Source of the DNA: Cryptomeria japonica
Taxonomy: Eukaryota > Streptophyta > Pinopsida > Cupressales > Cupressaceae
Assembly (NCBI RefSeq): GCF_030272615.1
Contig: NC_081415.1
Span: 624,029,740 to 624,093,739 of the forward strand
DNA: 64,000 nucleotides
Direction: 5' to 3'
The notes beneath the pieces are model-generated. The model was not told the DNA's origin, ran no database searches, and worked only from the letters and a program-made list of their open reading frames with translations. The translations under genes were made by a program, and so were the position numbers. Shown piece by piece: positions 45,884 through 58,277 of this stretch (position 1 is the first letter of the stretch; each line of letters opens with the position of its first letter).

Positions 45884-47389
45884 TGTTGGCAATATTGCAT
45901 TATAACAGACAATGAAAGATTAATGGCATTTCTTAAGGATATTGAGAAGGTTGTTGATGATTATGGATATAACTGATTAAAGATGTTTTACTATCTTGAT
46001 ATTATTATTTTGTCATTGATGTCAAGAAATTGATTTTGTAATTCAGTATGATGTTGCCATATCTTGAGAAGTATGATATGAAGATTATAAAGATGTCAGT
46101 AAAAGACACAGGAAAGAATATGATGAATAAGGGGATGAATAAGGTATTCAATGGGCAACTACTACCGAGTTAGACAATGATGAGATCATGATGTTTCAGA
46201 TTGTTTTAACATCATACATATGTTGTAAATTGTAAAGGTTAATACTATACTATGTTATCAAGCAAAGAACCTAGTCGGTAAACCGTAAGGTTATCGCTAT
46301 CGGTTAATGAAGGTAGAATGTCTACCGAGTGGAGTTTAGTATTGACTGAGTTGTTACCGAGTTATAACCGAGCTATAACATAATGCATTAAATGTTTACA
46401 TGCGGTATTTAATGAAGGAAGCTGATGAGCTGGAGCAGATCAAATGATTGGTGAGCCATGGAAGAAGTTTGTTAACGAATCTAAGGCAATGGAAAGTCGG
46501 CATGAAGATCTACAACTCAGATTGAACTGCAATACCCTAGCACAAGTTCCAAGGCAGGGTAAAATGTTTTCAGATTGAAAGATGCATTGAACCTGGACAA
46601 GATTGAAGATATGATGGCTATTATTGATCATGGGAAATGTGATCAAGGAGATTAAGTGGTTACCTAATTGTTTATAAATAGGAAACTGTTGATAAACAAT
46701 GCATGCGGGCAAGTGTATGCACAAGGATGCTACATAGTGATTACTGAGCACAGAATCTTGAAGACCTGTTAGAATAACAAAGTATAGAAGCCCAATAGAT
46801 ACACAAGATTAGGTCTATGTCTAGATTGTATTGAAAAAATAGGAATTTGCTTTAGCATTTTAGATGTGAAGTTGTAGATAGATTTTTATTACTATTATTT
46901 TATGAAAGTGATAGAAAATCTCTTAACCGAGTGGACTTAACAGTCTTATATGTAAACCCTCTAGCAAGGTGACATTTTGATTGAGTGTTTGAAATCCCTT
47001 CAGAAGGTCACTTCTAACAAAGTGAAGATCCTAATAGATCTGAGGGAAATCCCTTAACCGAGTCACATCTAGCAATGTGTTTGTAATCTTTAACAAGATT
47101 TGCTTTTAATCGAGCATACTCTAGAAAGAGTATATTTCTTAGTGGGTCTGAAATCCCATAGTGTTTTTTCCCTATTTGGGTTTCCATGTTAAATCTAGTG
47201 TTATGAGGTTTATATTGTTCATATGCTTTTGAGTTTGCATGTTTAACAGTTTTGGTTATATTACTGATATATATGTTACCGAGGTTGAATCTGATGTTTT
47301 TATGGATGATTAAGTTTGTATGATTCACTCCCCCCCTCTCATCTTGTTGGCTATTGGATCTATACTTATATTAAGTATCAGAGCTATCA
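45884..47389 (+). repeat. 5' LTR of element B
   Basis: 1506 bp, TGTTGGCAATATTGC to GTATCAGAGCTATCA. Compared with the right LTR I count about nine differences in the first 310 bases. It has a single copy of the 23-bp GAACCTAGTC unit (46267-46289), which is double in the right LTR and in A. ACCGAG words lie near 46165, 46324, 46356, 46366, 46926, 47057 and 47279. Confidence 0.95.
46673..46680 (+). promoter_or_regulatory. Putative TATA box in the 5' LTR of B
   Basis: TATAAATA, conserved in A (5301) and in the right LTR of B (52919). Because this copy is in the 5' LTR, it is the one that would have driven the element. Confidence 0.55.
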
Positions 47390-47391
47390 AT

Positions 47392-47403
47392 TGGTATCAG
47401 AGC
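47392..47403 (+). other. Primer-binding site of element B
   Basis: TGGTATCAGAGC lies two bases after the LTR end and is complementary to plant initiator tRNA-Met. Confidence 0.93.
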
Positions 47404-47453
47404 TTTGGACTCGGGAAGGAAAGTTTAAAGGCACTTGAGTTAAAGATCCAAAG

Positions 47454-50400
47454 ATGTATAAAAGGGATGCACCGAAGCTGAACAGTTTCTCTACATGGCA
47501 GAAAAGGATGAAGCTACATCTATCAGGAGTTGGAGAATATGTTGTATACTATCTGGAGAATGATTTTGTTACATCGATCACCTATCCATTGACTATGGAA
47601 GAGATAAAGGCGAAGAAAGAACATATTCAAGCAATGATTGAAATAACATCTACATTGATTGATTTAGAGTTTAATGATCTAGAAGGCTACAATGATGCAA
47701 ACGCAATGTGGGATAAGCTCATATTAGTATATGGAAGAGATGAACATGTTCAAAGAGAAAAAGTAGATAGTCTGAGAGGACAACTTGAATCTATGAGGAT
47801 GAATGAAGGTGAGAACATAACTCAGTACAGTACAAGACTATAGGAGATTGTCAATCAAATCAAAGGAGCAGGTGGAACTATTGAAGAAAAGGATATAACA
47901 AGTATGTTGTTGAGAACCCTTCTACCAACTTATGCAATCTGAGTTTCTACAATCAATGAATTGAGGTCTGTACCTAATATGCTAGTTTCTTTGGATGCTA
48001 CTATTGGTAAGCTACATGCATTTAACTTAAGTAATTTTGATAACAGTGGATCTTTAGTAAATAAAGTTGAATCTGCATTTAGTTCTTTTCATCTTGATGA
48101 ATCTAATGATTACAATGAAAGAAAGTATAAGTACTCTGAAGGAGATCACTTTGGAGCAAGTGAAAGATTTCAGAAGAACATGGAAGAAGCACACAAACTA
48201 TATGAGGAAATTAGAAAGCAAGAAGAGTTTAAAGCATTATTAGCCAAAAGGTTACCGAGAGGCAAAGGTAAGTATAAAGGAAAACTACCTTTGAAATGTT
48301 TCAATTGTAATAAGATTGGACATATGGCTTCTAACTGTCCTGACAAAGATTTTACTGAAAAGAGAGATTACCGAGATGATAGACAGAAAGATAATCATTA
48401 CAGAGGACACCAAGACTTCACAAGAAGAGATAGAAAGACATGCTTAATAGCTGATGATGAATCTAATGATGATAAATTAGATGAGACTGATACAAAGGAG
48501 GTAGTTTATGTGGCTATCAAGGATGGCTTAGATGAAGAAAGGTATGAAGAAAAATCCCTAATATCTCACATAAACACTAATGATTCTTGGATTATAGATA
48601 GTGGATGCTCACATCATATGACAAGAGATAAACAAAAGTTTGTTATGTTAGAAGATTATGATGGAGGCTATGTTAGATTTGGTAATGATGCACCATGTCC
48701 GGTAAGAGGTAAAGGATCTATAACTCTTCTTGATAATGCAAGATGCAATGATGTTTATTGGGTTGAAGGTTTGAAATACAATTTGTTGAGTGTAGCATAG
48801 CTAAACAACACAGGTTACTGAATAGAATTTCAAAAAGGAATTTTCAAAGTTCATGACAAGAGTGGAAAGTTAGCTGCTACCGGGACACAAACAAAAGGTA
48901 AAAAATTTCACCTTGACTCAACTCGGAATTAGTGTTTGCATGCAAAGATTGATGATACCTGGCTATGGCATAAAAGGTTTTGTCATGTAAATTTTTATAA
49001 TCTGATCAAAATAAGTAAGAAGCACTAAGTAAGAGGTCTACTGAGTCTTGAAAAACCTGAGAATACTATGTGTCGAGGATGCCAGATGGGTAAGATGACA
49101 AGATCAAGCTGTAAAAGTAAATCTTAAACTTCTAAGGGAATTTTAGATCTAGTGCACACTAATCTTTGTGGTCCTATGAAAGTTCAAAGTTATTATGTTG
49201 ATAAATATTTCATATTATTTGTGGATGACTATTCTAGGATGATGTCAGTAATGTTTTTAAAGGAAAAATTAGAAGCTTTTCAAATGTTTAAATGGTACAA
49301 GGCAAGAGTTGAAAATGAAATAGGAAGACAACTGAAATGTCTTAGATCAGATAGAGGAGGAGAGTTCACATCTGATGAATTCAACTTATTCTGCAATGAT
49401 CATGGTATTAAAAGACAAGTCTCTGCACTAAGAACTCCACAACAGAATGGAATAGCTGAGAGAAGAAACAGTTCTATTGTGGATTGTGCTAGACCATTGA
49501 TGATTGAAAAGAAGGTGCCACAAACATTTTGGAGAGAAGCAATAAGCACAGATGTTTACAACTTGAACCGAGTTCAATTGAAGAAAGGTACTTTGAAGAC
49601 ACCATATGAAATCTGGTATGATAAGAAACCTAATGTTAGTTATTTTAAAATCTTTGGAAGTAGATGCTATGTTCATAAAGATGATAGAAATGGCAAGTTT
49701 GATCACAAAAGTGAAGAAGGAACATTTCTAGGTTATTCTTCCAGAAGCAAAGCATTTAAATGTCTGATCAAATCATCTAACAAAATAGTAGAAAGTCCAA
49801 ATGTGAAAATTGATGAAGTTGTAGAAAGAAATGATCAAAGGAAATTCCAAGGAACCAGAAGACTATGATGAATTTGTCTATGTTCAACCGAGAATACTGT
49901 TGAAGAAAATGAAGAGAATATCCAGTTACTGAGTGATGAAGAAGATCATACAAAGCCTATCGAGCCTATATTAGCCAAGTATGTCAGAAGACATCATGCA
50001 CCAAGTCAGATTATAGGAGATAAGGATGATCTAATGATGACAAGGAATAAACTAAGACAAAACACATGTTTGATATCTGAATTTGAACCAAGAATAGTGG
50101 AACAGGCATTTAACAGTGAAGATTGGGTAAATGCTATGACATAAGAGATTGATTAAATCAAGAAGAATGACACATGGACACTAATCCCAAGACCGAAGGA
50201 CAAAAATGTAATCAGCACAAAGTGGATTTTCAAAAACAAACTAAATGAAAAAGGAGAAGTCATCCAAAACAAAGCAAGACTAGTTTGCAAAGGTTATGCT
50301 CAAGAAGAAGGAATTGATTATGGTGAAACTTTTGCACCTGTTGCTAGAATTGAAGGAGTAAGATCATTGTTGGCCTATGCTGCTTTCAAGAACTTCAAGG

Positions 50401-51620
50401 TATATCCAATGGATGTCAAATCTGCGTTTCTGAATGGAATATTAGAAGAAGAAGTTTTCATTGAACAACCTGAAGGATTTGTTGAAGACAATAATAAAGA
50501 TCAGGTATGTAAATTGAACAAAGCTTTATATGGTTTGAAACAAGCACCAAAAGCATGGTATGAAAGATTGTACTCTTATTTGATTAAGATTAGTTTTATA
50601 AGGACAAGTGAGAACAACAACATGTACATGAAGAATGATGAAAATGGAATATTTATCTTAGCCATATTTGTTGATGATATTATATTTTGTGGAAATGACT
50701 CTTTATGCAAGAACTTTGGAAATGAAATGAGCAAAGAATTTTAGATGTCATTAATCGGTGAGATAAAGCTTTTTATAGGTTTATAGATACTGCAAATGAA
50801 AAATGAGATTTTCATTACTCAATCCAAGTACATAAAGGAAATCTTGAAGAAATTTGGAATGGAGGATTCAAAACCAGTAAGTACTTCTATGACTACCAAC
50901 TGTAAATTATCTAAGAATGATGAATCTGCATCTATTGATGAGACACTCTACTAATCCATGATTGGAAAACTACAATATGTTGTTCACAGTAGGCCAGACA
51001 TAGCACATGCAGTAGGTATAATTACAAGATTCTCTGCAGATCGGAAGGAAACACACATGACAGCAATCAAAAGAATTTTTAGATACTTGAAAGGCATAGA
51101 GGATTATGGCTTAGTATTTCAGAAAGGAAATGATTTTGATTTAAAAATTTATATTGATGCTGATTGGGCAGGCAACATTGATGACAGAAAAAGCAGAAGT
51201 GGAGGAGCTTTCTTTTTAGGAGAAAGAATAGTGAGTTGGCTTAGCAAGAAACAAGGATGTGTTTCACAGTCAACAGTAGAAGCTGAATACGTTGTTGCAA
51301 CATTGAATTGTACCAACATTGCATGGATCAAACAACTATTGGAAGGTATAAATGAGAAAGTTACTGAACCAGTAACTATATTCTATGACAATACTAGTGT
51401 CATTAATATTTCAAAGAATCCTGTTATGCACTCTAAGACAAAGCACATATCTATCAAATATCATTATCTTAGAGAAGAAGGTCAAGAGAAGAAAGTGGTG
51501 ATGGAATATGTTAGCACAAAGGAGCAAATAGCAGATATCTTCACCAAGCCACTACCATAGGACACTTTTGAATATCTCAGAAGTAAGTTAGGGGTCCTAC
51601 CCCTATCTTCTACTCACTGA
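47454..51620 (+). pseudogene. Decayed copia gag-pol polyprotein (element B)
   Basis: One frame of 1389 codons from ATG 47454 to TGA 51618, with the same domain order as A. The Gag knuckle is intact here (CFNCNKIGHMASNCPDK, near 48298). Protease DSGCSHHM near 48598, integrase core 49150-49450 with DRGGEF and TPQQNGIAERRN, RT with [11 protein letters not shown] near 50410, [14 protein letters not shown] near 50530 and FVDDIIF near 50670, RNase H with DADWAGNIDD near 51160 and VEAEYVVAT near 51280. Stops lie at 47841, about 47940, 48798, about 48820, about 48930, 49026, about 49126, about 50142, about 50154, 50742, 50784, 50952 and 51558. A +1 insertion near 49834 and a 13-base loss near 49890 compensate each other between integrase and RT. 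The ATG is 62 bp after the primer site. Confidence 0.94.
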
Positions 51621-52106
51621 CCGAGTTCGGTGAAAGCATCAATCTGATGACTCTATTGAATATCTTTTGGGAGTTGATGCTGAGTTATACACTTTAGGAT
51701 GTTTTCTAAAAGTGTACAGGAATTAATGCAAGTATTATACAGGGAACAGGAATTGAAGACAAATGCTCTGACCGAGACTCAGTTGATACACAACAGTAGG
51801 AAATCACTTCTTACAGAAAGAAATTATGTTTTAGTTCATTTTTTTTTTTTTTGGCATTGCTGACAAAGGGGGAGAAGACCTACAAAGGGCAAGAAGAATA
51901 CTATAAAGGAGAGAAGACTGATAGAAGACCTATCAGAGGAGAAGACTAAGAGAAAACTGAGCAGACTATAGATTGGGAAGATGACTAAAGAAATGAGGAG
52001 AAGTCTAATGTATGGGGGAGAGCATTTCAGCATTTCAGAATCACAGCAATCCGAATCTATTAAGATCAAATCAATTGGTTTTTCCATCAATGCCAAAGGG
52101 GGAGAT
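51621..52106 (+). other. 3' noncoding region of B with two polypurine tracts
   Basis: AAAGGGGGAGAAG at 51865-51877 and AAAGGGGGAGA at 52095-52105. The second abuts the LTR and is the primer. The first has an exact counterpart in A. Between them is a purine-rich stretch with repeated GAGAAGACT words that is longer than in A. Confidence 0.75.
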
Positions 52107-53633
52107 TGTTGGCAATATTGCATTATAACAGACAATGAAAGATTGTTGGCATTTCTTAAGGATACTGAGAAGGTTGTTGATGATTATGGATATAACTGAT
52201 TAAAGATGTTTTACTATCTTGATATTATTATTTTGTCATTGATGTCAAGAAATTAATTTTCTAATTCAGTATGATGTTGCCATATCTTGAGAAGTATGAT
52301 ATGAAGATTATAAAGATGTCGGTAAAAGACACAAGAAAGAATATGATGAATAAGGGGATGAATAAGGTATTCAATGGGCAACTACTACCGAGTCAGACAA
52401 TCATGAGATCATGATGTTTTAGATTGTTTTAATATCATACATATGTTCTAAATTGTAAAGGTTAATACTATACTATGTTATCAAGCAAAGAACCTAGTTG
52501 GTAAACCCTAAGGAACCTAGTCAGTAAACCCTAAGGTTATCACTATCAGTTAATGAAGGCAGAATGTCTACCGAGTGGAGTTTAGTATTCACTGAGTTGT
52601 TACCGAGTTGTAACCGAGCTATAACAGAATGCATTAAATGTTTACATGTGGTATTTAATGAAGGAAGCTGATGAGCTGGAGTGGATCAAATGATTGGTGA
52701 GCCGTGGAAGAAGTTTGTTAACGAATCTAAGGCAATGGAAAGTCGGCATGAAGATCTACAGCTCAAATTGAACTGCAATACCCTAGCACAAGTTCCAAGG
52801 TAGGGTAAAATGTTTTCAGATTGAAAGATACATTGAACCTGGACAAGATTGAAGATCTGATGGCTATGATTGATCATGGGAAATGTGATCAAGGAGATTA
52901 AGCGGTTACCTAATTGTTTATAAATAGGAAATTGCTGATAAACAATGCATGTGGGCAAGTGTATGCACAGGGATGCTACATAGTGATTACCAAGCATAGA
53001 AGCTTGAAGACCTGTTAGAAAAACAGAGTATAGAAGCCCAACAAATAGACAAGATTAGGTCTATGTCTAGATTGTATTGAACAAATAGGAATCTTCTTTA
53101 GAATTTTAGATGTGAAGTTGCAAATAAATGTTTATTACTGTTATTTTGTGAAACTAACAGAAAATCTCTTAACCGAGTGGACTTAACAGTCTTATATGTA
53201 AACCCTCTAGCAAGGTGACATTCTGATTGAGTGTTTGAAATCCTTTAACAAGGTCACTTCTAAAAAAGTGAAGATCCTAATAGATCTGAGGGAAATCCCT
53301 TAACCGGGTCACATCTAGCAATGTGTTTGTAATCTTTAACAGGATTTTCTTTTAACCGAGCATACTCTAGAAGAGTATATTTCTTAGTGGGTCTGAAATC
53401 CTGCAGTGGTTTTTCCCTATTTGGGTTTCCACATTAAATCTGGTGTTATGAGGTTTATATTGTTCATATGCTTTTGAGTTTGCATGTTTAACAGTTTTGG
53501 TTATATTACTGATATATATGTTACCGAGGTTGAATCTGATGTTTTTATGGATGATTAAGTTAGTATGATTCACCCCCCCCTCTCATCTTGTTGGCTATTG
53601 GATCTGTACTTATATTAAGTATCAGAACTATCA
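52107..53633 (+). repeat. 3' LTR of element B
   Basis: 1527 bp with TG...CA ends. It carries two tandem 23-bp GAACCTAGT units (52490-52535), where the left LTR has one. TATAAATA at 52919. It ends directly against the simple repeat. Confidence 0.95.
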
Positions 53634-53659
53634 ATATATACATATATATATATATACAT

Positions 53660-53702
<43 letters not shown>

Positions 53703-53820
53703 CATATACATATACATATACATATACGTGTATATGTATATGTATATGTATATGTGTATATGTATACACGTATATGTATATGTATATGTATATATGTATA
53801 TATATATGTATATATATAAC
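53634..53820. repeat. TA/CATA/TATG microsatellite, right half
   Basis: Mixed TA, CATA and GTATA units starting immediately after B. Same class as 45655-45883, so the two are probably one array split by the insertion. Confidence 0.97.
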
Positions 53821-53927
53821 TCATATATATACTAAATCATATATTTTTGTAACCAAGACTTTCTTTATTTCTTATTTTCCAACATATCTTTCCAAAAGTA
53901 AATTTCCCAATAAATAAAAATATACAT

Positions 53928-53931
<4 letters not shown>

Positions 53932-53989
<58 letters not shown>
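53932..53989. repeat. (TA)n microsatellite
   Basis: About 28 perfect TA units. Confidence 0.98.
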
Positions 53990-53994
<5 letters not shown>

Positions 53995-55886
53995 AACAAA
54001 AAACAAAAAAAAAACATTTTTTTTATTGTTGTCACGTAGCAAGCCAAAGGAGCGGTGGTTGTGGGGCGACATCGTAGTCCCCCACAGCTATGGGTAGCCA
54101 CGGTTATGGCTTCCCACAACCATAAGCTCCCCATGGCTTGTGGGAGAGCCATGACTCCCCATAGTCATGGTTGACGTGGTGTCCATGGGGGCATCGACCC
54201 CCTTTTTTTTTAATAATTTTTTTTTTCTCTATTTATTTTTTAAAATAACCACTAGAAAAAAATATAAAACCCAGCAAAATTTACTAGTAAATTTTTTTAG
54301 CAATAATTTTTTTTTTTTAACAGGGTTTAATAAAATACAGAGTATAAAATTTACCCTTTTAAATTCTTTTTTTTCTTTTTAAAATAGAAGGTTCTAAAAT
54401 AAGAATACCCAACAATTTATAAATAAGAAATTTCCAAGAGCAACCTCCCAAGTTTGCCAAAACAATGAAAATTTGGGCAGCATAACCCCCGCATATAAAC
54501 AATGGAGAAATTTGTTTTTCCAACAAACAAGGGAAAACAAAATTTCTAAATCAATATCTTTTTTCTCCAAACACCACACATAAACAGCCACAGAGGGTAG
54601 AATTTCAACTTTACAATTTTTAAAAAATGAAAGATAAAGGAAATCAACCTGGTAAGCTTTCCTGGAAGAAATTTTGGTGAAGAGCACACCAATCCTCCCA
54701 AACACAATACCCTTCAACATAGGAAACTAGATTTTCCAAACACAAAACCTCCGGCCAAAACCACTTCTAAAACAAAACCTCCAGCCAAAACCACTTCTAA
54801 AACAGAGAGAAGATTTTTTTTTTTCAAATGCCAAGATGTATAATCTAGAAACATTTTTCCATTATAAAGGATTTTTCTACACAAATATCTTTTTTAGGTC
54901 AAATTCATTTTTTTAATGAAAATTGAAAAAATTTATTTCTTTTTTCAAACAACACGCATTTGTATATTTTTTAAAATTTTGAATTCATTTTTTTTCTCAC
55001 ATACTAAAAAAAACAATTTAAACATTTAAAATGCATAAAGGTAAAAATGACTTTATTTTTTTTTTTAAAAACAAAAGAAAAAATATAATATAAATTTCAT
55101 TAATAAATCAACAATGAATCTTAACTAACCAATTAAAATAATTGATTAATCTATTTAACTATAAAAATGCCCTTAATCATTTATTTCTAATTTAATTTCA
55201 TAAACGCAATATCCATTAATTATTAATAACCATAAGGTATTAATAATTTATTTCTCATTAAAATCATGAGAAGAGAATAATTTAAATTCACAAACGCATA
55301 ACACACAACTCAAGAAAACAAAATAGAGACACAAACCGCATACCAACATAGGGAAGGTTCACAGACGACTGACAATGCTCACTATCAAGCAAGGCTAGAG
55401 ATCAAATTTAGGGTTTTAAGACTATCTCCTCCACTTCCATCAAATTAATTAGGTATGCTCAGACCTATGGAACCAAGTGAAGTTAGTACCTTGTACCTGT
55501 AATTCTTGCATCACCGAACCATGCCTATATATAGATATATTCAAAAATGGTAGACACACCGACGAAGGAGAATCATGGCGTTCTATGTCTCACTGAAGTG
55601 AGTGAAGGAAAATCATTTCTTCGTACCCCATACACTTTCCACACATACCGGATGACATATACATAATGCATTATTGCATAAAGTAAATGTGTTAGTCCAT
55701 GATCAGTAATATAATAAAATTAACATCTAATCATCAATAAGGAAATAATGTGTAAACAACATTCACTGAATCTCAAATAAAATCATTAACCAACATAGCA
55801 TAATATCTGAATAAAACATCACCACACATTGTATCCACAAATATCCATTGAAATGTCAACCATGGTCAAAATAAGTATCTAAAAAG
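53990..55886. other. AT-rich DNA, no gene; short duplications
   Basis: 54030-54200 is a GC-richer patch with repeated CCATGGC/CCCCATAG words. A 30-bp tandem pair (CAAAACCTCCGGCCAAAACC and CAAAACCTCCAGCCAAAACC) lies at about 54737-54796. Long A and T runs elsewhere. The 108-codon reverse frame at 54394-54720 has no resemblance to known proteins. Confidence 0.45.
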
Positions 55887-56095
55887 TTGATGTCATTCCT
55901 TGAGTGGAACTGTCATTGTTAATTCAAGGGTTCTCTCTTATACAAGAGGTGTAAGTCCTTGACTACAATCTCTTTCACACTTGGTAATGCACACCTATAA
56001 TAAATTCACCTATCCTCATTGGGATTAAAGTGGGTCATCCTTCATCAAGAATCGCTTTCACCTAGTAATAGGAGGAAGTATTGAATTCTTGTTCT
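55887..56095 (+). repeat. Copy 1 of a ~210-bp dispersed direct repeat
   Basis: Starts TTGATGTCATTCCTTGAGTG and contains TACAAGAGGTGTAAGTCC and CACCTATAATAAATTCACC. Copies 2 and 3 lie at 58278 and 58512 in the same orientation. Confidence 0.85.
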
Positions 56096-56426
56096 CTTCT
56101 ACGCTTCATTCTAGAAGATGTTATATTTGTCTAAGACAGCTCCTCTTGGGGGTAGATGTCTTTTTGAACAAAGATCTCTTCTCCTCCAAGGATCTCCTTT
56201 ACACTTATAGAAAGATATCTCTTTTCAACTATCTTATCCTTGCTTGAGGAGTATTCCCCTCTCTTGCTTGGATTTATGACATTGTTGCATAATAGATATC
56301 TTCTTTGTGATGAAGGTGGGTATCCTTGTTCTAATTTTCTAAAAGATATCAACATCAAATTATGTTGACATCTTAAGGGGAGGGCACCCATACCACTCCT
56401 TTGTACCATACTTCTCTCAATCATTG

Positions 56427-56810
56427 TATAGTGGGACATTCTTGGAACTAGAGGGAAACCTCTTAGAGAAAAATGTCATCACTTTTCTCTTGTACCTTGG
56501 GTCATTCTTGGAACCAAAGCATAGACTCTTAGAGCAAGATGAAGCTTCTTTTTCCTTGTACAGTGGGTCATTCTTAGAACTAGAGCACAGACTCTTAGAG
56601 TGAGATGTCATCACTTTTTCCTTGTACAATGGGTCATTCTCGGAACCAAAGCATAGACTCTTAGAGTGAGATGTATTCACTTTTTTATTGTATAGTGGGT
56701 CATTCTCAGAACCAGAGCATAGACTCTTAGAGCGAAATGATGCCACTTTTCTCTTATGTGGGGTGATTATTCTCGAAAGAAAAGCACAAACTCTTAGAGA
56801 GAGATATCAC
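56427..56810. repeat. 66-bp minisatellite, open on the reverse strand
   Basis: Exact 66-bp period: units anchored on GGGTCATT start near 56431, 56497, 56563, 56629 and 56695, with a decayed sixth at 56761. The reverse strand reads five 22-residue repeats of the type SKSLCFGSENDPLYKEKVMT (56746 to 56417), and an adjoining reverse frame runs to 56131. Cys and charged residues are conserved between units, and most differences keep the frame, so it may once have been coding. No family recognised. Confidence 0.8.
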
Positions 56811-57526
56811 ACCTATTTGACACTTGTACTATACATTCTATATAGGTTTTAGCATACTCAGACATACACTCCTATGAGGCACTTTGAACCTCACTTGCAC
56901 ACACATGCACACTTGAGGTAGGGTGGAACTAATGGTGTTCTCACTCTCCTCCCTTACATGGATCACCTAGATAGACTCTAGGGGCTAGATTTCCATGTCC
57001 TTCTCTCCATGCATCACCTAGTTTTAGGGGTGAGATGTCCATGGTTTCTCTCTTGTTTTCATTTCTTCTAATGGATCACCAAAGTGTGTATTCATTTCCT
57101 CTCTCTCCTTCCTCTCACGAACCCATAGTTTTGATATTGATGGTTCATGGATGATGTTAAATTTTCTCCTTTATGTGATCACTCATGTTTATGTGATGGC
57201 ATTGGTCTTTGTGTCCTGATTAGTTGTTGAGACATTTGAGTATTGAGGTCTCTTTAGCTAGTTGGTTTGTCATCTTGTGTCTTGTTTTGGTCATGTGTCT
57301 TTTGCATTTTATTTTTGTTTTGTGTGTCTTGTTCCCTTTTGTTCTGTGTGCTCTTGCATATGTTTGAGTGAGTTAAGATCCTAATATTGGGGGCTTTGTT
57401 CCTCAATATTAGTGACATCTTATACTCCTTCTGGTATTTCTTTGCATCTCTCATCTTCATCTCAATTTCTTCTACTTTACTAGCAGTATTGGCATAAGTC
57501 GTAACCTCGCTAAAGTGGGGAATAAA
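56811..57526 (+). other. Degraded internal part of a C-related gypsy element
   Basis: No ORF is supported. The last bases (CTCGCTAAAGTGGGGAATAAA) match the polypurine end of element C (CCCGCTAAAGTGGGGGTTAAA), so at least the right end is the 3' tail of a related element. Confidence 0.45.
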
Positions 57527-57830
57527 TGTAGTGTCATAAACTTGCGGCCCTAGCAATTTTAACCACATTTGAGGTCCTCACCTTGGCGAAAACATCTTCC
57601 TTCCCAATTGGGACTTCTCTCTACATTTTCACCTCAAAAATATCCTTGTTTAAGCTCTGAGATGGCTTCAGGACCCTGTCCAGACCCCAAGATAGGTGTG
57701 GCACCCATGTCCCCTCTCTTAGGGTGGCCCCAAGATAGGTCCCTCCGGTCCTATCTTCATTTTAGGATTCCAAATCTCCCCAATGTTGGCCTTTGGTGAG
57801 ATGAATTAATTCCTTGAGCACAACTCTGGT
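57527..57830 (+). repeat. LTR start related to element C
   Basis: Begins TGTAGTGTCATAAACTTG and continues with a recognisable but diverged copy of the C LTR (AATTTTAACCACATTTGAGG against AATTTCGACTGCATTTGGGT), then a GC-richer block with repeated CCCAAGATAGGT in the place of C's GC-rich repeats. The resemblance fades after about 57830. Truncated or strongly diverged. Confidence 0.65.
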
Positions 57831-58277
57831 ACACACATGCACACACTTCAATCTGGTTTGGCAATACCTTCTTCTCAAACCACTAACACAAATTCTCTTC
57901 TCCAACCAGCCCTAAACACCCTTTTTAGTTAGGTCCGCTACAAAACCCTAACTACATCAACTAGATACACTGAATTTACATTTAGAGCTGCAAAACACTT
58001 TGCCAAAATACATTAAAGATCATTACACAAATCTCTAGATGATTTCCACCATTGAATTATCACCGTACATTGATTTGATAAGCAATCAAACCCTTGTCAC
58101 ATTCTACTAAGCACTTCATTGTTTCCCAAGAAATTTGATCCTTGTACATGCTCAAACACCATCTTATCATTGCACATGGATTATGACACATCATCACTAA
58201 GTTATGATCATGATAAGATCCACCACCAAACCTTAAATCATTACTGGTTAAATATCTAATACTGTGAGTGTTTTTAC
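57831..58277. other. No gene seen
   Basis: Unassigned AT-rich DNA, possibly the faded rest of the LTR that starts at 57527. Confidence 0.35.

Larger units (their letters stand above)
45884..53633 (+). mobile_element. Complete Ty1/copia LTR retrotransposon B
   Basis: A 7750-bp element: LTR 45884-47389, primer site 47392, gag-pol 47454-51620, purine tracts, LTR 52107-53633. Same family as A. It sits inside a simple-sequence array. The flanking 5-mers are ATACA and ATATA, so a target duplication is likely but not exact. Many stops disable it. Confidence 0.96.

Noticed and set aside
45630-45976. Tyr/Ile/His-rich reading frames on both strands
   Set aside because: They are translations of TA/TATG/TACA simple repeats.
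53560-54152. Long low-complexity reading frames around 53.6-54.1 kb
   Set aside because: They arise from TA and CATA microsatellites.
56427-56810. CRISPR-like regular repeats (also at 36870 and 30979)
   Set aside because: Units are head-to-tail without unique spacers, in a plant nuclear context; they are minisatellites.
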